DNA of 64,000 bases from Triparma columacea. Its lineage: Eukaryota > Sar > Bolidophyceae > Parmales > Triparmaceae. The stretch spans positions 1 to 64,000 of the forward strand of contig BRYA01000204.1 of the NCBI GenBank assembly GCA_030267965.1. The letters run 5' to 3'. The notes beneath the pieces are model-generated. The model worked only from the letters and a program-made list of their open reading frames with translations. It was not told the DNA's origin and did not search any database. This document shows positions 44,801-55,600 of the stretch, piece by piece; position 1 is the first letter of the stretch, and each line of letters opens with the position of its first letter. Made by a program: the position numbers and the translations under genes.

Positions 44801-47162
44801 GGCCCAAGCGCTGCTCAAGTGCGGAAAGTGGATGGCCCTGAGTAAGACAGATGGAGCCAAGGTGGTTATCGAGCGGTATCTGAAGCCGTCGGTCATACTG
44901 AGTAGGGGGTTAGAAGGGGGTGAGGAGGAAGCTGCTGAGAGCCACCTCGTACTCGCCGAGTTCTTGGCTGACTCACTCGACGGCGTAGAGGCGAGGATGA
45001 GCAGCGTGGAGTGGAAGAAGGCGGGTAAGAAGAACGAGCGGAGAAAGGTGGAACTTGAGCGCTGCGTCGAGATTTATGAAGCCAAAACGGAGAAGTTTAA
45101 GGCAATCTCCATTGAGCTCTCAAAGAAAAAGCACAAATCGAAACTCAACGATAATGAAGTGTTGGCGAGGGACAAGGCCGATAATGAAATGAGACGAGCT
45201 CGTAATTATGTGAGCGGCTTGAAAAAGGAGATGGAATTGGATGAGAAGGGGAGGAGGATGGTTGAGGTAAACAGGACTGAGTTCATGAAATTGAGTCTGC
45301 AGAATTACGGGCGCGGCTTCAAGATTGGTGACGGATCGTTTGCTGAACAAGGGCAGGGGGCGAAGCACATCTTCAGGTACGTCAGCATATGGCTGAAGAA
45401 CGCAGACAAGGAAGACGTGAACAGAATCATTGAGAAGACTACTGAGGGGATGCCTAGCTTCTTGTTCGTCCCTCTGATATACCAGCTTTTCAGCCGGTTG
45501 GGGAGCGGAGGGAAGGATTTCAAGGCAGTTCTGAATAAGCTAGTTCGAAAGATTTGTACCGATCATCCTCACCACGGGATTGTGCAGCTGTTGGCGCTCG
45601 CCAACGGCACCCACACCGGAGCGGCCACCAAGGGTACTCAAGAGTTCCTCATGAACGTGGTGGAAGAAAAGAGTGCGACGGCACGGGAGATTGTCAGCGA
45701 GTTGAAGAGAGACGGTGGGGGTGGGGACCTGACGCAACTGGTTGAGAGTATGGAAACCTTGTGTCTGTCTTACATCAACTTGGCTTGGGCCGACACAAAA
45801 AAGTGGCACAACACCAAGGCGAATAACGTCAACATCCAGCTGACCGCGGTCGCGAAGAGGGGGCAGGATCCTCTGCATCTTTGCTTAGGAAGGGGGAGGT
45901 GGGGAGGTTCGGGAAGGGGGGGGGCAGGAGCAGCTGCAGCGACTGTCCTCCCAGCAGTTCTAACTAAACCTCCAAAGGTGCAGAAGGACACGGACTACGG
46001 TTTATTGATTGGAAGTGACCTTCTAGTTGGATTCGAGACAACCTTTCAGATAACCACTACAGGCATCCACAGGCCGAAGATTATAAGGGCCTTGGGGGAG
46101 AGCGGACAGAAGTACAAGCAACTTGTCAAGGGGGAGGATGACGTCAGGCAGGACGCTGTTGTTCAACTAGTGTTCGGGCTCGTAAACAGGCTGCTCGGCG
46201 AGAAGAAGAACCTAAACATCACGACTTACTCAGTTGTGCCACTGAGTCCGCAGACTGGAGTTCTCGAGTGGTGTTCGAACACAGAGCCCTTCGGCGAGTT
46301 TTTGTTGGACCGCGGGGGAAAGGTCGGGGCCCATAGTAGGTATTTCCCTGGAAGCTGGGGAAACAACCTTTGCAGAAACCACATGCAACACGCCCCCGCT
46401 GGGCAGAAAATGGAGGCCTTCCAGGAAGTATTGAAACGCTTCCCTCCCGCATTCAGGTTTTTCTTTCAGGAGAAGTTCGCCCATAGCTTACCAGCTTGGT
46501 TTGGGGCGAGGCAGAACTTTTCAAGGAGCTGTGCGGCCTCGTCTATCGTCGGGCACATTCTCGGCATAGGAGACAGGCACTGTCACAACATCCTCATCAA
46601 TAACAAGACCGGCAACGTCGTACACATTGACTTTGGGATTGTTTTCGAGCAGGGGAAGGTGCTTCCAACCCCAGAGACCATCCCGTTCAGGCTGTCGAGG
46701 GACATTGTCGATGGGTTGGGAGTGACGGGGGTTGAGGGAGTTTTCCACAAGAGTTGCTGCGACATTTTGACCATCATGAGACAGAACAGCGGAACTTTAC
46801 TTACTGTTCTCGACGTCATCGCCAACGACCCCATGTATAGGTTCCTCGTTTCTCCCGTGGAGAAGCAAAAGATCCAGGCCGAGGGGAGGGACCAGGAGGA
46901 GGGTGAGGATGGGAGGGAGGATTTTGATACCTCTGAGGAGATGGAGAGGATGGGGGGGGATGTTGGATCTACCGAGGAGGATGAGGACAGGAACGAGTCG
47001 GCGACCAGAGTGCTTGCCAAGATCGCTAGCAAGCTGAGGGGCTTCGAGGACAACACCCCGGAGCAACTCAGCATTGACGGTCAGGTTTTGCTCTTGATCA
47101 ACGAGGCAAGGAGCATCGAGAACTTGTCCAAGTTGTACGTTGGTTGGCAGCCTTGGGTATAA
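35857..47162 (+). CDS. ATM: ATM/Tel1-type PI3K-related protein kinase
   Basis: Model: 35857-36003, 36147-36410, 36516-36932, 37060-37692, 37766-38509, 38605-39696, 39789-47162, giving about 3556 residues. The 36411-36515 intron is in frame and inferred from GTGTGTG...CCCCAG and its Pro-rich translation; without splicing the product has 35 more residues. The N-terminal 2900 residues are HEAT/FAT-type helical repeats. The kinase domain near the end has GEDDVRQDAVVQL, GVLEWCSNTEPFGEFLL, catalytic GIGDRHCHNILI, metal-binding VHIDFG, and the activation-loop/PRD segment TPETIPFRLSRDIVDGLGVTGVEGVF that is diagnostic of ATM over ATR or DNA-PKcs. The FATC end is NLSKLYVGWQPWV. It signals DNA double-strand breaks and protects telomeres. 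The last exon is 7.4 kb, while the first six exons are short. Confidence 0.95.
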
Positions 47163-47227
47163 TATGATGTAATAATAATGTCATTTTTGTGAAACAATCT
47201 TGAGTCTTCGTTTATTTTGGAGAAACC

Positions 47228-48432
47228 TCAGAGCATTGTGTCTGCCTCGACAGGTTTCTTTACATCTGCAAAGAAGAAGGTTGTCAGCGAAGAGCGAAGT
47301 GCGAAGGTTGTCAGAAGAGCGAATAACTAAAAAATGCACATAATGTCTCACCATCAATCTCCTCGCCCTCCTCCTTGTCGTCCTCGACATCGTCGTCAAC
47401 CCTTAACTTGTCAACGAGCCATCCGGTCCTGGGGCGGTTGGAAAGCCATTCAACCCAGCACTTGCGCACGTTGGGCTGCAGTCCATACGCCACGCAATTC
47501 AGGAGACCCTGAAGTGAGCGAAAAAGAGATTGAAGAACATACAGCCAAAAGACCGGGTTGTCGGGGCTGAAAGCATTCTGCAGCCGGTTGATGGTCGCCC
47601 AAGTCCAACAGACTACGAGAATCAAGGGGTAAAGCTTTAGGCGTTTGATGAGAGCCTTATACTTCGTCGGCATCTCAGTACCCTGGTTCGAAAACATGTT
47701 CTTCATGGCCTTTTCAGTGAGGTAGTAACAATAGGCATTGTAGCCGACGCACGACCATAAAGGACCGTAGAAGAGCAGCCAACGCCAAACCTGGCCTACC
47801 GTCTGAGTGTTGCTGATCCAGCACCACCCCCCGGTGTTCGTGTAAGAGGAGGTGAAAAGGGGAAGGAACGCGCAGATGACAGGAATCCCGTACCCGAAAG
47901 CGAGGTACCTCTTGAGCAGGGACGCACTATCCTGCAACTTGACAACTGCCCTGTAAAGCGTGAATGCAATGAGGGCCGACCAAATTATAGAGCTCAGCTC
48001 ACAATATTGTTGGAGAAGTCCCTGGAAACGGCAGAGCCCACCCTCGCCTGGTGATCCCAGCAGGTACGAGAAAAGTGCACCAAGGTCGGCGCAGCTCATG
48101 AAGAACACGAGGCCGAACGAAAAGGTGCGGAGCTTTGGGAAGGTAAGATAGGAGACAATTATTAGAAGCACGCCAAAGAAGGAAATCAAACTGAACGTGA
48201 CAGATATCGCCGTCAGCGCATCATGCTGACTCCCTGTAAACTGCAGTGGGTGAAAGTTAGTAAAGAAGTATGGGTTGCAGTGATATGTAAGATCCTTTCG
48301 GTTGCGTTTGAGCTTTGCGTTCTTATTCCATCATTTTGGCATCATTCGTATGAACCAGCATCTTTCTGGGACATTAAGGTTGTGATTATAATATACGTAG
48401 CGAGGACGCGTTAAGTACCCGTTTCATACCAT
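47228..48432 (-). CDS. Seven-helix GPCR of the cAMP-receptor-like class
   Basis: Core exon 48240-47353/47352, then exon 47265-47228. The final splice (GTGAGAC at 47351 to TTTGCAG) replaces a read-through tail with DVKKPVEADTML and a stop. The 5' side is tentative: the core exon is preceded by TACTAAC...CACTGCAG, a strong 3' splice site. An ATG immediately before a GTATGAAAC donor at 48430-48432 would give a start codon split off in its own exon (MFTGSQHDALTAIS). Seven hydrophobic helices are visible. Class-E features are FPKLRTFSFGLVF after helix 1, DLGALFSYLL in helix 2, CRFQG with a helix-3 Cys, WCWISNT in loop 2 and NCVAYGLQPNVRKCW at the end of helix 7. The tail is short and acidic. The ligand is unknown. 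Convergent with ATM, 65 bp apart. Confidence 0.78.
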
Positions 48433-48664
48433 TTTGGTAAGTGCAAAGCAATCTGCCTAAAATCTTGTCAAGGAGGAGGAGATCGAAATTGAGATTGAGA
48501 TCAATTATTGTTCAGAGAGAACCCCATTTTTCAAAAAGTTATTCATCTAGTATTATGATCCGATTGTTTCAATCCTGTCTGACTATACTTGGAAAAAGGG
48601 TAACGTACATGCACTACTTTTCATACAGAAACTTCTTTGCCCTAGCTTAGCCATACTTCCGATC

Positions 48665-51600
48665 TTATGATTTTCGGTAGAGCACCCATGCGACCTGAGA
48701 TCCGAAACCCGCCCCTAATCTGAGTGCGTATCTGTGCGAGAAGCCCCCTCCCTTGCTCAGCCTAAGTGGTCCTAGCGTCTCGTCCTTCTCGGAGTGGTTC
48801 ACGACGGGAGGGATCTGCTGCCTCTGGAGCCCCACTATGGCTGCAGCGTCCTCGAATGAGCACCCCATGGAGTGGCCAGTGAAGCCCTTGGTGCTCGTGA
48901 CCATAAGCTTTTCCAGCAGGGAGTCCCCAAAGACTTCCCTGAGGGCGGAAATTTCGTTGAAAGAGCAAGAGCTTGTGGGGCTGCTGTGGGTCGACGTCTC
49001 GTGGGAGTAGTAGACGCCGTGGTGGGCGATTTCCTCCTTGGTTATTCCATACATTTTCTCAACGTCTCCCAGGAACCTCTTGAGCTCAGAGGCGATATGG
49101 CCCTTGTTCATCGCCGCTCCGTGGTAGGCGCTGTTGGAGAACTGAGTGTGTAGGAGTGAAGCAAGAGGGGCGCGAGTTGTGTTTGCTTTCTCCAGAACGA
49201 TTCCAACTGCGGGGGGGGGGTGGGGGGGGAGGAGGTTTCGTTAGTTAGTATTTGATGGCAGGAGGTTGGATGCATATAGTTGTGTTTTGACACGTAGATA
49301 CCGGCGCTTCGCCCCTCCTCGCACTCCTCACCTCCTCCTGCCCCCAGTATCATGCCACTCCTCTTTTTGTCGAACGGCTTGGCAGCCTCCTTAACGTCTC
49401 CCTTGGTGCAGGCAGCCCCCAGCGCAACGAACCCGTTGCCAATGAAGGGAAGGAGGGTCTCGCTGGAGGCGGAGTCCCCCGCTACCACCACCACCCTCTC
49501 ACACCTACCCGCGGCGATCCAGTCGCTAGCGATCGCCATCCCGGTGGACGTTCCAGAGCAGGCGGTATTGATCTGACAGTTCGGGCCCATACACTTCGCG
49601 ATCTGGGCGAGCTGGGAGTTCCCAAGGCAGAGAACCTTAAACAAGAACTTCCTATCGTACTCGTAGGCGCTATCTTCGACGACAGAGTCCTCCCTCTCTT
49701 CCCTCGACCTTTGCAGCAGCCTCGCGAACCCGCTCTCGTCCTCGTCTGAGAGCTCCCTGGTGACAGAGGTTCTCAGGAACTTCGCCCGGAGCGCCTCTAC
49801 CAGCCTTTCGGCCGAGGCTGCCGCCACAGTCTTGCTCTGCAGGAACCTCATGACCTCCTCGACCGTCGCGTCGAGGCCTGGGAAGGAGGTGATGTAGATG
49901 ACCCCGGTGGACTCGCGGTACTTCTCCTCGAGCTCCCACTTGCCTCTTTGGAGGAGCCCCGCCGACTTCATGGCGTCAAGCCCGCTCGCGACCGCTACTG
50001 AGGCCGCCGCGTCCATGGTCATGGAAAGGGACTTGCTCACCCCATATTTTTCTAGCGTGAAGGGGGCAAGCTGGGCCGCCAGCTTGAGGGTTTGCTCCTC
50101 CTCCTCGATTTTTATCCTTGTTACTTCGCCGTTCGGGCCCTTCTTCACCCTGACAACATTTTTCTCCAGGAGGGCGCAGCGAAGGGACCCGGAAATGGAC
50201 TTGATGAGGTTGTCACCTCGCAAAATTTTGTCAAGGTTATCGCTGGCGAAGGGGTTCTCCTGCCCTGGTAGGCCCACTCCGACTCCTGTGACGACGGGGG
50301 GGGAGGGGGGCGTCGGAGAACTGATAGATACAGACGCGACCGAGGGAACCTCGTCGTCGGCGTTCTTCTTCTCTTCCTCTTCGGCCTCCCTCTTGACGAC
50401 GGGGGGGCAGAGCGGGGTCCCCGCGACGGGCGGTACCCCTCCCTCGTAGACGTCATAGAACCTTCGAAACTTTTCGTCGATGTTGACTAGGTAGTAAGTG
50501 CCAGGGAAGAGCCTCTCAACCGGGTAAGCGGGGGAGTAGTCGTTCCCCTTGGTGTGCATCCTGGCCCTGCAGTCCAAGGCCATGTCGAGCTCGGCGGCGG
50601 ACACCTTCTCCCTAGTGGAGAGTCTCTCCCTCAGCTTCAAGTTATTTGACATTCTAGCGAGCGTGAACTTGTCCCCCTCCTTCCTCTCTTTCACCTTCAA
50701 ACCGTACATGGTCGCGATGGCCCCGCTCCCGTAACTGAAGAGTCCAACCGTGGCTGCGATGAGAAGTGGGCGAGGGGGTGGGAGGGGAGGGGTGAGGTTA
50801 ATAATTAGGCTGTCGACGCTCCTGCTCCTGCAAGTCTCCTCACCTCCCGGCCTGAGCCCCCCCCTCTCCCCCCCCTCCTTATCCACTAGGCTCGCGATGC
50901 CCATCATGATGCTCGCCGCGTACGTGTTCCCTACCATCTTCGATAGCTCGTTGCTCGCTCCTAGCTTGACCTTGAAGGCCTCCTTGCTCTTAGCTTTAAG
51001 GACCTTCTCGAGGTCCCTGTCGCCGCTCGTGGGCTTAGCGCCGGTGAGCCATGGGGCGAGGTCCTTATCGCGGACGTCGACCGAACAGTTGTTCAGCGCG
51101 TACCTGCGCTGAGCGTCGCAGAGATATAGCCTGGCGAAGCTCTTCTCCACGAGCTTGTTGTAGGGGGCGTGGAACACCCAGTAGGTGGGGGTCTCCGTCG
51201 TGAAGGGGAGTCCGTTCGCCGTCTCCTCCAGCTTGTCCATCTTGTCCGCGAACTTGCCGTAGCACCCCTCGATGGCATCGTAGTAGCAGTTCTGGCTGAG
51301 TTTCCCGTCCACCACCGGGTACTCAACCGTGTGGTCGGGCTTGTAGAAGTCCCAGGCGTTGACAGAGTGGGTGGACTTGATCCCCTCGAACACCAGGGGG
51401 GCGTCGCGGCCGATTAGGAGGGCAACCGCTCCAACACCTGAGGTAGGTCGGGCGGCGCCCTTGGCGTAGGCGGCGATGTCGCAGGCGACGACGAGGGCGT
51501 AGCGGCCGTCCCAGAAGGGGGAGGAGACGTAGTTGAAGGCGTTCAGGAGGGCGGCTGTTCCGCCGTAGCAGGCGTTCACGTTCGTGCAGCCCTCAATATC

Positions 51601-52408
51601 GAGGTTCGAACCCAGGAGCTCCATGAGCACAGTCTTGGTGGACTTGGACTTGTCAATCAATGTCTCTGTCCCAACGTCGAGCCGACCTATCTCTTCGGGC
51701 TTGATACCGTACTTTTTGAGGAGGGAAGATGTTACGGTGAGGGCGATAGAATTCACATCCTCCCTGCGACGAGCGAGCGGGGTAAGCGGTTTAGGGGGGG
51801 ATTGGGATAAATGAGCGAGAATAAATGTAATACACCGTAGAAGAAGTACGCCATTACACGTCATTCTTCGAGGGGGGGTGCTTCATCGGCTCGTCAATTC
51901 GCCCTTCTTCTCATCTCACCTATCGCCGGTGATACTCATGGCTGTCTGACCGAGACCGATGGTGTATTTTCCTTGTGGGATACCATTGTGCTTCTCTAGG
52001 TCGGCCTGTGTGATATAGGTGGACGGAAAATACGACTCTAACGCGAGAATTCCAACATCTAGGGGGGTCGGCTCGCTGTTGTTTCCCACTTCTGCCATCT
52101 TCTCCTTTAAAGCATCCTTACGAGCCCTCTGAAGGTTTGTGTTGCCTGTGATAGCTGTTAGAGCAGCAGCTGCAGCTGATCCAAGAAGCTGTGGGGAGAA
52201 TGGTGAAGAGATGAGAAAGTTGTAATGAGCTTCGTGTGTGAAATGGGGTATAAAAATTGAAGAGGATCACATCGTCACCGCAAGCATTGTGAATCAATGA
52301 AAATCCACCTAAAACCCTTTCTCATCCATCCAGAGTAGTAGCGTTCGTCGTGTTCTTCTTCCTTTGTTTGCCAAGAGCGATACTTACGAATGAATTTAAG
52401 TTATCCAT
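48665..52408 (-). CDS. HMG-CoA synthase fused to a beta-ketoacyl synthase
   Basis: Exons 52408-52388, 52188-51920, 51763-50844, 50753-49332 and 49206-48665 join in phase to 1057 residues. Exon 1 encodes only MDNLNSF, giving a hydrophobic Ala-rich N-terminus. Residues about 48-510 are HMG-CoA synthase, with general base Glu130 (GTETLIDKS), acyl-acceptor Cys162 (NACYGGTA) and His295 ([13 protein letters not shown]), plus [15 protein letters not shown] and FSYGSGA. An acidic linker (about 524-556) leads to a ketosynthase starting [12 protein letters not shown]. It has Cys802 ([12 protein letters not shown]), His946 (YYSHETSTH), Lys984 and His989 ([12 protein letters not shown]), so the Cys-His-His set is complete. 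HMG-CoA synthase condenses acetyl-CoA with acetoacetyl-CoA in the mevalonate pathway. The fused enzyme might supply the acetoacetyl unit or a longer acyl starter (inference). I know of no such fusion. Confidence 0.9.
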
Positions 52409-52643
52409 GCACAGGCCCCTGAATAATTTTTGGGAGTCTCTTCCTTCCGTCGCATCCGACAAAATCTAATTTGGGTCATTTCAAGCTCATTCAAGCACTA
52501 ATTTTCTCCTAAAGCAATCTCTCTTGCTCCTTTTGTGGCCTTTATTGCATTTAACTACACATAATTTACGGGAAAGTGACGAAAGGATACATACAGAGAA
52601 CAAAGTGACCTCTAAACAAGAACCTTGTTCGGGTGATTGAAAA

Positions 52644-55600
52644 ATGGAAATGATAGATTTTCCCTCCTCTCCAAAGCCTGCTGCTACCCGTCCCCCACCA
52701 CACGGTCAATATGGGGTGCTCAATAGGATGATGTCTATGAGGCCCCAACGTCGCACCAACTTGCCTGCCTCTGGGGATACTACAAGCGAATCTGGGCCGG
52801 CCTCTGGTGGTATATTCTCTGCAGTGTTGCAGCCCCTCAACCGCTTCAAGGACAATATCGTCCAACGCGCTGAGGAGGCTGCTGCAAAGAATAAGAAGGA
52901 CAAGGCGGCGGCTGATAAAAAGCTGTTCGTTTTGTTCATCTACATTTTCTTCCTCCTCTCCTACTCCATCACTGCAATGTACGGGAGGCAGGACACCTCG
53001 CTCAGCCCTTATACGATCTACGATATGCAGACGATGCTGGTGAGGCAGCTGTCAGGGGAGAAACTCGACTTGAGCACGATGGAATCAATTTACATGGGGA
53101 ACAGGAGCTTGTACGATGTCACCACAGTTAAGGACTTCTACGAGTGGCTCCGCACTACCTTCCACAACGGGATTTACTCGTCGTCCAGCTTCGATGGGGA
53201 CCCCCGCTTCGTTGGCGGCGGCCGCGACGGTTTTGTGATGGGTCAAATGATGGTCCTTGGGGCCATCCGCATCGGCCAGTTCCGTTCCAAGAAGGTGAGG
53301 AAAGGATGAACGAGCGAAAAAACGATCTCTTGTTAGACAATCTGGCGATCTCAAACTGCCCAAATCTTACGACCCCTCATCCCTGGCCCCTTTCGCTCCC
53401 CCGTTTTTCTCTCCTATGCAGCATGACTGCATGGCCCAGGCCCCCAAGCACCTTTTCAGCAAGCTCTACAGCTCCTACGAGTCGGAAAAGCTCGAGGCGC
53501 TCGAGGAGGCTGAGGAGAACGAGGGGGTCACGGACGACGAGCAGAGCAGCACGTTCGCGGATTTCAGTAGCGGGTACTACTGCTACTATGGGTGGGACGA
53601 GGACGAGCAGGTGAGAAGACGGGGTAGTGTGGGCGAGGGAGCGAATAGGTGACCGCGTGCCTTTCGCAGCTAATCTTTCTTCAAAAATCCTTGTCGCAGA
53701 GCGAGGAGACCTTCGCCAACAGCACCTTCCAGTGCGACGGGAAATTCGACTGGGAGGACCCACCCGACGAGTGCTCTGGCGACTTCCTGGGAGGCTACAA
53801 GTACACCCCCCAGCACAACGAGGAGTCCACCGCCTCCATCCTTAACAAGGTTGGCTACACCCTCACTCCCGTGGGGTTCTCCAAGAACCTCCCCAATAGG
53901 AACGGGACGGAGGCGAGCCAGATATACGCGACGCTGTATCAGAGCAAGTTTATTGACCTGCAGACTAGGATCATCTACGTTGACGCAAGCTTCTGGAACT
54001 TCAATGTTGAGCGACTCATTACTGTGAGGTTTAAGTTCGACCTCCCTCTCTCTGGCGGCGTCTATCCTAGCGCCCACGTGAAGGTGGCCGATATTTACAC
54101 CTGCAACATCGCCACCCTCTCCGACATTTCCCTCTGCAACCGCTCCCACATTATCCGGATGGGCTTCGAGATTGCATGCCTTGTTGTCATAACCCTGACG
54201 GCGCTGATAGTGATGCTGCAGATCATCCTCACCATCTTTAAGATCCTTGTGTGGCACTATGGGCTGCAAAAGTGCTACCAGAACAACGAGGAGGACATGT
54301 GGTGGGACAGGAAGAGCACATACTCGTCGGCTGAGGGAGAGGTGAGAATAGGAGGGGGGAGGGGGGGGCGTCACGAAAACAATATTGCGAGCGCCGCTAC
54401 TAACTTTTCGCGATTCAATCCCCCTCACTGCAGCTCGACAGGAGCAGTAGCATGAGGAAGTCTACTCAGGCGAAGGAAACTCTGAAGAGAGGCTTCTTCT
54501 CCATGATCCGAAATGTTTTCAGGTCGAAACCTAGGACCTGGTGGATGTGGAACTTCTTCTTACTCCTGCAGCTAACCGTCTACTACGCGTACTTAGGTTC
54601 AAGGTACGTCGGCATGGTCCTCGTCCCCACGAACGTAGACCCGGCGGGCGACAACTACATTGACTTCCAGACCCCCGCGACTTGGGCCAACTACTCGGAC
54701 CGTATCAACGCCCTCTTCATCTTCCTCTGCTGGGTCAGGCTCTTTGAGTTCATTAGCTTCTTTTCGGGCCATGGGCTTTTCCTTTTCATATTGATGTTCC
54801 TCGTCTTCATGGGCGGCAGCGCCCTAAGCAACCAGATTGCCTTCGGCTACTACGTCGAGAACTACGCGACGTTCCAGCAGTCATTCATTTCGACCTTTGG
54901 TGCTCTCAGGGGAAAGCTTCCCTACGAGGACATTAGCCACATGGTGTCGAGCGGCCTTTTTGGGGCCATGTTCGGCCTTGTCTACGCGGCGATCCTCATT
55001 TACATTTTGATGCACTTGATCCTTGCCATTTTGTTCGCCCTCGGCCAGTACATGAAGAAGATGTTCCAGGTGAGTGAAAGCACTCATTTTGCACTCCGCC
55101 ACACCCGTCACTGCATTTTTGCCCGTTCTTGCTCCCGCAGATATATTTTACAGCGAATGACCATTCATGACCATTGTTTGCATTTTGCATTTACCCCCCC
55201 CCTCCCGCCCCCCAATTTTATCCAATTCTAGTATCGTCTAGAATTGGCTATAGAAGACTCGAGAAATAAAGTGGTGGAGGAGGAAGAAGAGGAAGAGGAA
55301 GAGGAGGAGGGGTTGGGTGGGGGCGAAGATCAAAATACAGAGTGCACAAATTTAACAAGCACGGAAGCATTTTTGGGACTCGCCGAGTTGTCTGAACTTG
55401 AGATAGAGACTCTCGATACACGAAGAAGAGAGAGGAGGGCATTCCGCCGAGCACAGCGCCACAGCTTGGATCAAACGATCTCGAATTGGATATCTGCTGA
55501 GGGGATAAATACGTGCACCTCTGTCGCGTCCAGTGAGCGCTCACTCGGAGATGTTGCCGAGATTGACTTGGAGGGGAAGGTGAAGAGGAAACACGGCTTC

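Noticed and set aside
47500..47530. Apparent 3' splice site TTCGCTCACTTCAG inside the GPCR core exon
   Set aside because: The frame through it encodes a normal helix (LQSLFRSLQGLLN) and no matching donor restores a better protein.
53670..54428. 252-codon minus-strand frame opposite polycystin
   Set aside because: Antisense of the extracellular polycystin domain; no independent signal.
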